Below are positions 56,874-64,000 of a DNA stretch of 64,000 nt, piece by piece. This DNA is from an uncultured Eubacteriales bacterium (lineage in GTDB: Bacteria > Bacillota > Clostridia > Oscillospirales > CAG-272). A program made the position numbers and the translations under genes. The notes below the pieces were generated by a model that did not search any database, was not told the origin of the DNA, and saw only the letters and a list, made by a program, of their open reading frames with translations. Each line of letters starts with the position of its first letter. Position 1 is the first letter of the stretch. Location of the stretch: positions 87,733 to 151,732 of the forward strand of contig CAOKER010000005.1 in assembly GCA_948467545.1 (NCBI GenBank), read 5' to 3'.

Positions 56874-58106
56874 ATGAATATTTTGAAGCTTTCTGCTTAT
56901 TATTATCCCGAACAAATTTCATCGGCACATATTACTTACGATATAGAGGAAGCATTGATAAAAGCTGGCCATAAAGTTATAGTTATTGCTCCGACACCAT
57001 CGCGTAATGTCCCTGACGATTTACAAAGTAAATATCGAAATTTGAAAGTTGAAACAAAGCATGATGGCGCATTAACGATACGGCGTTTCAGAATGTTTAA
57101 AGAAGGAAAGAATCCGTTGATTCGTGCCATAAGGTATATTTTATGTAATGTGATTCAGTATATAAAGGGATGTAGGGAAAAAGATATTGATTTGGTTTTT
57201 TCAGGAAGTACACCTCCGACACAAGGTATTTTGTGCGGAAAAGTCAAGAAAAAACTTAGCAAAAAGTATGGACGTAAAATTTCGCTTATATATAATTTGC
57301 AAGACGTATTTCCAGACTCATTAGTATCAGCGGGAATTACTTCTAAAGGCTCTTTTCTTTGGCGGATTGGATGCAAAATAGAGGATTATACTTATCGTTC
57401 GGCTGATAAAATAATAGTAATTAGCAATAATATTAAGGATAACATTTTATCTAAAGGAGTTCCTGCTAATAAAATAGATGTTATTCCAAATTGGATAAAT
57501 ACCGAGGAAGTACATCATGTTCAGAGAAAAGATAATAAGCTATTTGATGAATTAGGAATTGATAGAGATAAATTTATTGTGGTTTACGCCGGAAATTTGG
57601 GTTTGGCTCAAGGAATAGATACATTTATAGAAGCTGCAAAACAAGTGGATGATGTAGAATTCCTAATCTTCGGAGAGGGAAGCAATAAAGAAGTATATGC
57701 GACGAGCTGCAAAGATTGTCTGAATATACATATGTTTCCTCTTATGCCCCAAGAACGGATATCCGAGGTATACAGCATGGGAAATATGAGTTTGGTTGCA
57801 TGTAAACCAGGATTGGGAGCAGGCGCTGTGCCAAGTAAGACATTCACGATAATGGCAACAGCAACTCCTGTTCTTCTTGGCTTTGACGAAGGGACTGCAT
57901 TGTGGGATTTGATTTCAAAAAACAGATGTGGGATTTGCACACATGCCGGTGACGTAAAAGAGCTTGTAGAGGCGATTCGATATGCTAAAAAAAGTGAAAA
58001 CGAAATTTCACAGATGGGAAATGTAGCTCGAATGTGCGTTGAGAATAATTATTCAAAAGAGGCGGGGACCAGTCGAATAATAGAAGTTATAAACGGAATG
58101 ATTTAA
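56874..58106 (+). CDS. Glycosyltransferase, GT4 type
   Basis: A 410-residue GT-B glycosyltransferase. It starts MNILKLSAYYYPEQISSAHI, with the acceptor-side NLQDVFPDSLVSAGI and ADKIIVISNNIKDN, then PNWINTEEV, VVYAGNLGLAQGIDTFIEAA and the donor-site region SMGNMSLVACKPG. It should add one sugar to the lipid-linked repeat at the cytoplasmic face. AAAGGGAG is ten bases before the ATG at 56874; the longer frame from 56796 overlaps the previous gene without a signal. Confidence 0.9.
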   Translation: MNILKLSAYYYPEQISSAHITYDIEEALIKAGHKVIVIAPTPSRNVPDDLQSKYRNLKVETKHDGALTIRRFRMFKEGKNPLIRAIRYILCNVIQYIKGCREKDIDLVFSGSTPPTQGILCGKVKKKLSKKYGRKISLIYNLQDVFPDSLVSAGITSKGSFLWRIGCKIEDYTYRSADKIIVISNNIKDNILSKGVPANKIDVIPNWINTEEVHHVQRKDNKLFDELGIDRDKFIVVYAGNLGLAQGIDTFIEAAKQVDDVEFLIFGEGSNKEVYATSCKDCLNIHMFPLMPQERISEVYSMGNMSLVACKPGLGAGAVPSKTFTIMATATPVLLGFDEGTALWDLISKNRCGICTHAGDVKELVEAIRYAKKSENEISQMGNVARMCVENNYSKEAGTSRIIEVINGMI

Positions 58107-58125
58107 TAGATATCGGAGATATACA

Positions 58126-59220
58126 ATGAAAAAAGTAGCAATTCTAAGTGCGGTCAATGTAAAACATATGTCTTTAATCTCAGTATATACAGACATCCTT
58201 AAGGATCTTGATGTGCAAGTCGACCTTATATATATGGATAAATATGGAGAGGATGAGGACTTCCCTTGTGACAATAAATTTCGGTATGAAAAAGTAATAA
58301 ATAGAAATTGGAGTCCGGTAAAAAAAGCACTATGCTACTTATCATTTATTCCATATGCTGAGAAGATTCTTAACAGGAATCAATATGATTTTGTCATTGT
58401 ATGGAATGATGTTGCTATATTTATGTTTGCGGATTATCTTCGCAAGCACTACAGGGGAAAATACTGTGTTAATATCAGAGATAATATGAAGTATGATCGG
58501 AGGATATTTCAACGCAGATATAAAAAATGCTTCTTTTGTTCAGCTTTTAACACTATTTCGTCTAAAGGATATTTGGATTTTTTGCCTAAAGGACCAGAGT
58601 ATATGCAAATTCATTCATTGAATTTAAGTGCTCTTCAAGGAATGAAAATCCATGATCACATGAGAGTGGATGGAGAACCAATTCGAATTGGTTTTATCGG
58701 GTATGTTAGATTTTATGATAGAAATAAAAAGTTATTAGATGTGTTTAAGAATGATAGTAGATTTGAGTTGCATTACTATGGTAAGGGTGCAGAAATCTTA
58801 GAAGAATATGCTAAGGAAAATGGAATTACTAATACTGTATTCCATGGTAGTTTCCCAGTATGTGATACAGCTAAATATCTTGAACAGATTGATATAATCA
58901 ATAATCTCTACGGAAATGATACGTTAAATCTCCAAAAAGCAATATCAATTAAGTTTTATCACGCGCTTTACTCTAGAATACCAATACTTGTTTGCGATAA
59001 TACGTATGTTGGTGTGTTGGCTAAAGATTTGGGAATTGGATTTGAAGTTAGAAAAATAGATTGTTTTATGAAAGAAGCTTTATATGATTGGTATACAAGT
59101 TTAAGTTTTCAAACTTTGGTTTCTTCATGCGATCGTTTTTTACAGCAAGCTATGTGTGAAAATAAAATGTTAAAAAACGTTTTTTTGGGGTGTCTTAATG
59201 ACAAATTACCTGACAAATAA
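58126..59220 (+). CDS. Probable glycosyltransferase (GT-B fold)
   Basis: A 364-residue protein with a Rossmann-like N-terminus (KKVAILSAVNVKH) and a C-terminal half IRIGFIGYVRFYDRNKKLLD, NTVFHGSFP, YLEQIDIINNLYG and KFYHALYSRIPIL that follows the GT-B donor-binding plan. It probably adds a second sugar to the repeat unit. GGAG is seven bases before the ATG. It is less conserved than the preceding transferase, so the family call is moderate. The next gene starts 23 bases before its stop. Confidence 0.75.
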   Translation: MKKVAILSAVNVKHMSLISVYTDILKDLDVQVDLIYMDKYGEDEDFPCDNKFRYEKVINRNWSPVKKALCYLSFIPYAEKILNRNQYDFVIVWNDVAIFMFADYLRKHYRGKYCVNIRDNMKYDRRIFQRRYKKCFFCSAFNTISSKGYLDFLPKGPEYMQIHSLNLSALQGMKIHDHMRVDGEPIRIGFIGYVRFYDRNKKLLDVFKNDSRFELHYYGKGAEILEEYAKENGITNTVFHGSFPVCDTAKYLEQIDIINNLYGNDTLNLQKAISIKFYHALYSRIPILVCDNTYVGVLAKDLGIGFEVRKIDCFMKEALYDWYTSLSFQTLVSSCDRFLQQAMCENKMLKNVFLGCLNDKLPDK

Positions 59221-60691
59221 TTTGAAAAGAAGAAAAAATAGTTATATTTTGACTATCTTTAATTTAATAGTAGTGATTTCTACAATTTCTGCATTTGTTA
59301 TTTGCGTAATTAGTAAAGATAAAATAGTAAATGGATTTAACGCCATAATGCTCTTACCGGTATTTTATTTATTGTTCTATTTAATTATTGCTCAAATATT
59401 AAAAACAAATGTGCGATCCTGTAGAATAACAGTTACTATATATTTGATAATCCAGTGGTTGAGAATGGTTCTGTTGCCGTTGGTTGGAATATTATCTGGG
59501 TACTTTTCTTTCTATGGTAGTCATGTTAATGAGAATACAGCTGAGTTATCGGTGATTATGCTTATATATGAATCTGTATTATGTGGTCTTTTCTGTTGTA
59601 TTATTTTACATTTTAAAATTCACTATACAGAATATAACGGTCAAATAAAACTTAAAGGAACAAATTTCTTGTACATTGTATTTATTAGTTTGGGGGTTAT
59701 ATTATTTTTTTCTTCCGGAGCAAATCAATTTCAATTTTTTGCTTTAAATTTGTCAGAAGAAAGGGTTTCTAGTGCTATTGCGGGTGATGTAGGTTCAGGA
59801 CTGGATGCAATTATTTCCTATGCTTTAACATTTTTAGTAATAATTATTTTATATAGAAACTATAAAATGTATCAGAAAAGTAAAAAGGCAAAATATATGT
59901 ATTTTGCGCTAATTTTTGCAATGATTCGTCTGTGCATAATTTCCTCTGAAGGAAGAATGTCTCAAATATATTTACTTGGGACATTTTTAATTGTGTTACC
60001 TAAACTTTTTCCAGAATATAAACTTAAAATAAGAAGATATATTATAATTGTTGCGATAGCCGTTTTAGGACTTATGACAGTATATAAGACATTTTATGCT
60101 TTTCTTTATGGCTCATATTTAGAGGCAGTACGTGCTAATTCAGTTGATTTAAAATTACTTTCATCTCAGATTGATATTTACTTTTATGGAGTAAAAACGG
60201 TTGCTAGAAATCTTACCTATTGTCAGCAAACGAAAGTTAATCTGTTTCAACCTATATTTGACATTTTAAGAAGTACATTTGGCGTTCATTATTTCTTAAA
60301 GGGTATGGGGAATACAACTATAGAACTTTATAATATGTATATATATGGCGATTTAACTACGAGCGGACATTTATTTTCAAGTGTTGCATACGGATATTTA
60401 TATTTTGGGATAATACTTGCTCCTATAGCTACATGTTTTAATATTTTCGTGTCATCATTTATTGAAAGGATAATAAAAAGTATAAAACATATCGACATTC
60501 TATATATTTCAAGTTTGGTTTTTATCCGAACATCAATCACTGTTTTTTCTAATTTTTCACCATCTTGGAGTGTTATATCAAGGATGTTAATAATTGGAGG
60601 GGTTATAATAGGATGCTCGTCGTTATTTAAGAATAGAAAAAAAATATATGTTAGAGGAGAACCAAATAGTGAAAATATTACTTCGATCTAA
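59198..60691 (+). CDS. Wzy-like polysaccharide polymerase
   Basis: A 497-residue protein with about twelve hydrophobic segments and a long outward loop around residues 310-400. It has little conserved sequence, as is usual for repeat-unit polymerases. Its position between glycosyltransferases and a flippase, and the membrane pattern, make Wzy (polymerisation on the outer face) the best reading. EpsG- or O-antigen-ligase-type proteins are alternatives. It overlaps the upstream gene by 23 bases and the downstream acyltransferase reading frame by 23 bases. Confidence 0.75.
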   Translation: MTNYLTNNLKRRKNSYILTIFNLIVVISTISAFVICVISKDKIVNGFNAIMLLPVFYLLFYLIIAQILKTNVRSCRITVTIYLIIQWLRMVLLPLVGILSGYFSFYGSHVNENTAELSVIMLIYESVLCGLFCCIILHFKIHYTEYNGQIKLKGTNFLYIVFISLGVILFFSSGANQFQFFALNLSEERVSSAIAGDVGSGLDAIISYALTFLVIIILYRNYKMYQKSKKAKYMYFALIFAMIRLCIISSEGRMSQIYLLGTFLIVLPKLFPEYKLKIRRYIIIVAIAVLGLMTVYKTFYAFLYGSYLEAVRANSVDLKLLSSQIDIYFYGVKTVARNLTYCQQTKVNLFQPIFDILRSTFGVHYFLKGMGNTTIELYNMYIYGDLTTSGHLFSSVAYGYLYFGIILAPIATCFNIFVSSFIERIIKSIKHIDILYISSLVFIRTSITVFSNFSPSWSVISRMLIIGGVIIGCSSLFKNRKKIYVRGEPNSENITSI

Positions 60692-61250
60692 ATGTGTAAG
60701 GAAAGTAATGCGAGCTTTTTTCTCTATATTTTATAAAAAAAAATATTTGAAAGGAAAATATTTTGATTCGAAAATTATGGGATGGTATTGGGCCTTTAGA
60801 TCTCTGAGATGTAGAATTTTTGGAGAGAATCGTAAGATACCGTGGCCGGTTCATCCCCGAACACTTGTTGGAAATGCAAGAAACATAATATTTGATCCTG
60901 ATTCCATTAATGTGTTTCAGGTGCCAGGATGCTATTGGCAAGCACATGGTGCAACGATTACTATAGGGAAAAATTGTTATGTTGCGCCAAATGTAGGTGT
61001 AATAACAACCAATCACGATATTTATGACCCTTCAAGGCATGTTTCCGGTAAGTCGGTTGTGATTTCAGATAGTTGCTGGATTGGAATGAATGCGGTAATT
61101 TTACCTGGTGTTATTTTGGGACCACATACCGTGGTTGCTGCGGGTGCAGTTGTTACGAAGAGTTTTGAAGAGGGGTATTGCGTTATTGGAGGCATACCTG
61201 CTAAAATGATTAAAAAGATTGAAGAGAATAAGGAATTTAATGAGGCGTAA
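60669..61250 (+). CDS. Left-handed beta-helix acyltransferase 2
   Basis: A 193-residue hexapeptide-repeat acetyltransferase with an N-terminal basic and hydrophobic region, ATITIGKNCYVAPNVGVITTNHD, the block SCWIGMNAVILPGVILGPHTVVAAGAVVTKSF and GGIPAKMIKK. It likely O- or N-acetylates a sugar of the polymer. GTG at 60669 is chosen because GAGGAG is nine bases upstream; the ATG at 60648 precedes that site. It ends in TAATG with the flippase start. Confidence 0.88.
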   Translation: MKILLRSKCVRKVMRAFFSIFYKKKYLKGKYFDSKIMGWYWAFRSLRCRIFGENRKIPWPVHPRTLVGNARNIIFDPDSINVFQVPGCYWQAHGATITIGKNCYVAPNVGVITTNHDIYDPSRHVSGKSVVISDSCWIGMNAVILPGVILGPHTVVAAGAVVTKSFEEGYCVIGGIPAKMIKKIEENKEFNEA

Positions 61251-62521
61251 TGAAATTACTGAAACGTATTACTAAAAGTTCTTTTTTTAAAAATATAGCA
61301 TTGCTTGCCTCTGGTTCAATATTTGCCCAGTTGATAGTAGTATTGTGTTCTCCACTTATGACAAGATTGTTTGCGGTGGAAGAAATTGGAATCTACTCTT
61401 ATATTATAGCAATGGTAAGTACATTTACCTCGGTATTAAATTTGCGTTATGATATGGCAATTGTTTCAGAAAAGGAAGAGAATAATATTTATCCGATTAT
61501 AAAACTCTCAATTATAGTTGGTTTATTATTTAGTATATTAGCTTCTGCTGGTTTTGCTATTTATTTTATTTTTGCCAAACCTGAATATGCGAATTACAGG
61601 TATTCTATAATATTTTTCTTTTTATTGTTGGTTGCTAATTCTTTGATTAATGTTTTTAATTCTTATAATAATAGAAACAAAGAGTATAAGATTATGACCA
61701 CTGTATATGTTATTCGGACAGCTTGTCAGAATATTGGCAGTGTGCTTATGGGATTTTTAAAGATTGGTGTATTAGGTCTTTTGTTACCGTATACTATTGG
61801 ACAGTATTTGGGAATGAAAAGACAGTCTACAAAATTGATTCCGGAATTTTCCAAAGTATGGAGGAGCAATTTTGATAGTATAAAACGAGTTGCAATTATA
61901 CATAAAAGATTCCCGCTTTTTTCAGCTCCTGCTATGATTGCAAATAGTTTTTCTTATTCATCAGTAACAATTTTTATGGAATCTTTGTTTGATATGGGAG
62001 TTGTAGGATATTATTCATTATCAACGCGTATATTAGGATTACCGCTTTCTTTAGTTAGCGGAAATGTATCTAAAGTCTTTTTTCAGGAAGCCTCAGAGGA
62101 GCAATCTGTCAAGGGTACTTTTCAATCTTCGTATAAAAAGACATTCATGTTTTTGTTTACTATGGCTATACCTATAGGAGTTGTAATGTATTTGATTGCT
62201 CCGTGGGCATGTAAGGTGTTTTTTGGCGAATCATGGATTGTAGCAGGAGAATATATAAAATTATTGACTCCTTATTACATGTTTCGTTTTATTGGAACAG
62301 CATTGTCGCCTGGATTAATTGTGTGTAAAAAGCAGAAGCAAGAATTATTTATTCAATTATTGCTTGTTATTACATCGTTTATTTCATATATTATTACAAT
62401 TGCTACCACAAAAACAGTAGAAACTTTTTTATTAAGTATTTGTGTAACAAAATCACTTGTTTATGTTTTACTTATAATACTTGTGGGATTTAATTCTAAA
62501 GAAAAGAGGAAAAATAAATGA
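61250..62521 (+). CDS. Wzx-like polysaccharide flippase
   Basis: A 423-residue member of the MOP exporter family with about twelve segments. It begins FFKNIALLASGSIFAQLIVVLCSPLMTRLF, typical of Wzx, and carries basic residues in the membrane core. It should flip the undecaprenyl-linked repeat to the outer face for polymerisation. It overlaps its neighbours at both ends (TAATG and ATGA). Confidence 0.88.
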   Translation: MKLLKRITKSSFFKNIALLASGSIFAQLIVVLCSPLMTRLFAVEEIGIYSYIIAMVSTFTSVLNLRYDMAIVSEKEENNIYPIIKLSIIVGLLFSILASAGFAIYFIFAKPEYANYRYSIIFFFLLLVANSLINVFNSYNNRNKEYKIMTTVYVIRTACQNIGSVLMGFLKIGVLGLLLPYTIGQYLGMKRQSTKLIPEFSKVWRSNFDSIKRVAIIHKRFPLFSAPAMIANSFSYSSVTIFMESLFDMGVVGYYSLSTRILGLPLSLVSGNVSKVFFQEASEEQSVKGTFQSSYKKTFMFLFTMAIPIGVVMYLIAPWACKVFFGESWIVAGEYIKLLTPYYMFRFIGTALSPGLIVCKKQKQELFIQLLLVITSFISYIITIATTKTVETFLLSICVTKSLVYVLLIILVGFNSKEKRKNK

Positions 62522-63741
62522 TTAACGTAATAGGACTTGGCTACATCGGACTTCCTACGGCTCTTATGTTGGCATCTCATGGGGTTGAGGTTGTCGGAAC
62601 TGACTACAATAAAGAATTAGTGGCAACGCTTAATGCTGGAAAAACAACATTTAAAGAGGATGGGCTGGACGAATTATTTTCTGAGGCATTGTCTGCAGGA
62701 ATTAAGTTTAGTACAGAATATCAAGTAACAGATACATATATAGTATCCGTTCCTACACCATATGATAAATTTTCAAAAAAAGTTGACGCTTGTTATGTTG
62801 TATCTGCGGTTAAAAGCGTAATGAGTGTTTGTCAGAAGGGTGCAACTGTAGTAATTGAATCTACAGTGTCTCCGGGAACTATAGATAAATATGTTAGGCC
62901 GGTTATTGAAAGTAACAATTTTGTAATTGGAAGGGATATAAATCTTGTTCATGCTCCCGAAAGGATTATTCCTGGTAATATGGTATATGAATTATTACAT
63001 AATAATCGTACTATAGGAGCAGATGACAAAGAAATTGGCGAAAAGATTAAAGAATTATATTCTTCTTTCTGTCTTGGTGAAATTGTGGTTACAGATATAC
63101 GAACTGCTGAAATGACGAAAGTAGTGGAAAATACTTTTCGTGCTGTAAACATTGCATTTGCAAATGAGCTTGCAAAGATATGCCGTCATGACAACATGGA
63201 TGTATATGAAATTATTAAAATTTGCAATATGCATCCTCGTGTAAACATTTTGCAGCCAGGTCCCGGTGTTGGCGGACATTGCATTTCCGTTGATCCGTGG
63301 TTCTTGGTTGGTGATTATCCGAGTCTTGCAAAAGTTATTGACGAATCTATGAAAACAAATGATGGAATGCCTGATTTTGTTCTTAATCGCATATATGAAA
63401 TTATGAAAGAGAATGGAATTACTGATATAAGCAGAGTTGGATTTTATGGCCTTACATATAAGGAAAATGTAGATGATATGCGCGAATCTCCTACACTTCA
63501 GATGCTTGAGTCTATGGAAAGGCATTTGTGCGGATGTATGGTGAAGGTATATGACCCTTTTATTACAAAGGATGTTGTACGGAATCAATTTCATGATTTT
63601 AATGAGTTTTTGGATGCGATTGATTTGATTGTACTTCTTGTTGGTCATGATGAAATCAAAAATAATTTGGACAAGCTGAATGGAAAAATAATTTTAGATA
63701 CTAGACATATATGCAATATAAAAGGAACATATAGGATATGA
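62518..63741 (+). CDS. wecC: UDP-N-acetyl-D-mannosamine dehydrogenase (WecC-like)
   Basis: A 407-residue NAD enzyme that oxidises C6 of a UDP-sugar to a uronic acid. GLGYIGLPTALMLASHG binds NAD, HAPERIIPGN and KVVENTFRAVNIAFANELA follow, the catalytic Cys255 is in GPGVGGHCISVDPWF, and YGLTYKENVDDMRESP is in the C-terminal domain. These patterns fit UDP-ManNAc dehydrogenases better than UDP-glucose dehydrogenases. It implies ManNAcA, or a related aminouronic acid, in the polymer. The 2-epimerase that makes UDP-ManNAc is not in the window and may lie to the right. Confidence 0.88.
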   Translation: MINVIGLGYIGLPTALMLASHGVEVVGTDYNKELVATLNAGKTTFKEDGLDELFSEALSAGIKFSTEYQVTDTYIVSVPTPYDKFSKKVDACYVVSAVKSVMSVCQKGATVVIESTVSPGTIDKYVRPVIESNNFVIGRDINLVHAPERIIPGNMVYELLHNNRTIGADDKEIGEKIKELYSSFCLGEIVVTDIRTAEMTKVVENTFRAVNIAFANELAKICRHDNMDVYEIIKICNMHPRVNILQPGPGVGGHCISVDPWFLVGDYPSLAKVIDESMKTNDGMPDFVLNRIYEIMKENGITDISRVGFYGLTYKENVDDMRESPTLQMLESMERHLCGCMVKVYDPFITKDVVRNQFHDFNEFLDAIDLIVLLVGHDEIKNNLDKLNGKIILDTRHICNIKGTYRI

Positions 63742-63870
63742 CTGTCTCTATAAAATGTTTATTGCGTACACATCTCTCACATATTTATTATTAAATATAT
63801 TAATTGGGGTTGAATATCTGCGTGGTTATTATATGAATGTCTGTATTGGCAAAATATTTGGAGGTTTAAT

Positions 63871-64000
63871 ATGTCGGTTTTTAAGGATAAGACACTTCTA
63901 ATTACAGGAGGTACCGGTTCATTCGGAAATGCAGTTTTAAATCGCTTTCTTGCCACCGATATTGGAGAAATCCGTGTATTTTCACGTGACGAAAAAAAGC
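63871..64000 (+). CDS. UDP-GlcNAc 4,6-dehydratase/epimerase (CapE/FnlA-like), cut by window end
   Basis: The first 43 residues only. TLLITGGTGSFGNAVLNRFL is the NAD loop, and IRVFSRDEKK follows, as in CapE/FnlA/WbjB enzymes that begin UDP-N-acetyl-L-fucosamine synthesis and in related inverting 4,6-dehydratases. GGAGG is six bases before the ATG. A 129-base spacer separates it from the dehydrogenase. The pair WecC-like and CapE-like recalls Staphylococcus aureus type 5/8 capsule loci, which contain ManNAcA and FucNAc. Confidence 0.85.
   Translation, partial: MSVFKDKTLLITGGTGSFGNAVLNRFLATDIGEIRVFSRDEKK

Overview
This window reads as a chromosomal segment of a low-to-moderate GC member of the Bacillota, most likely an anaerobic gut Clostridia. 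Supporting signs are a PolC-type replicative polymerase, the order rpsB-tsf-pyrH-frr-uppS-cdsA-dxr-rseP-ispG-polC, the MEP isoprenoid route, an ECF-type thiamine transporter, strong Shine-Dalgarno sites, TTGACA-N17-TATAAT promoters, lipoprotein signals, and two large glycosidases. Almost everything is on the + strand. Only a DUF1015 gene and thiT (38.4-40.4 kb) are on the minus strand. I see no CRISPR array, insertion sequence, prophage or rRNA. Genus and species cannot be named from the sequence alone.

Layout. 0-4.3 kb: an unrecognised lipoprotein and an orphan protein joining a phage baseplate-type N-domain, an Ala-rich coil and an SGNH esterase. 4.4-8.4 kb: promoter, 16-codon leader ORF and terminator, then two ABC exporter half-transporters (a BmrB-BmrCD-like arrangement). 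8.5-12.9 kb: LysR regulator, small membrane protein, then metQ-metN-metI; MetQ is circularly permuted relative to the family. 13-20 kb: galE, MATE pump, ahcY, ribF and a DacA-like protein that has lost two of three penicillin-binding motifs. 20.2-23.8 kb: a 1204-residue glycosidase (GH106-like). 23.9-38.2 kb: thyX and the long housekeeping block for translation, UMP kinase, undecaprenyl phosphate, phospholipid and isoprenoid synthesis and DNA polymerase III. 38.4-45.2 kb: DUF1015, thiT, tRNA-Gln(CTG), sbcD-sbcC. 45.4-51.7 kb: lacZ, an HD-domain gene broken by one stop codon, pdxS-pdxT (vitamin B6), tcdA.

51.8 kb to the right edge: a visibly AT-richer, tightly overlapping surface-polysaccharide locus behind one strong promoter: DegT aminotransferase, initiating sugar-phosphate transferase, two ATP-grasp ligases, two left-handed beta-helix acyltransferases, two glycosyltransferases, Wzy-like polymerase, Wzx-like flippase, UDP-ManNAc dehydrogenase, and the start of a UDP-GlcNAc dehydratase/epimerase cut by the window end. 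Together these look like a Wzx/Wzy-dependent capsule or exopolysaccharide with amino-sugar, uronic-acid and probably amide-linked substituents.

Features that ordinary gene calling would miss: the permuted MetQ; a roughly 88-nt structured intergenic element present three times (38.2, 45.3 and 48.5 kb); short tandem duplications around gene ends, two of which include the stop codon; a possible AUA start for rseP; and a leader before rpsB that could occlude its own Shine-Dalgarno site.
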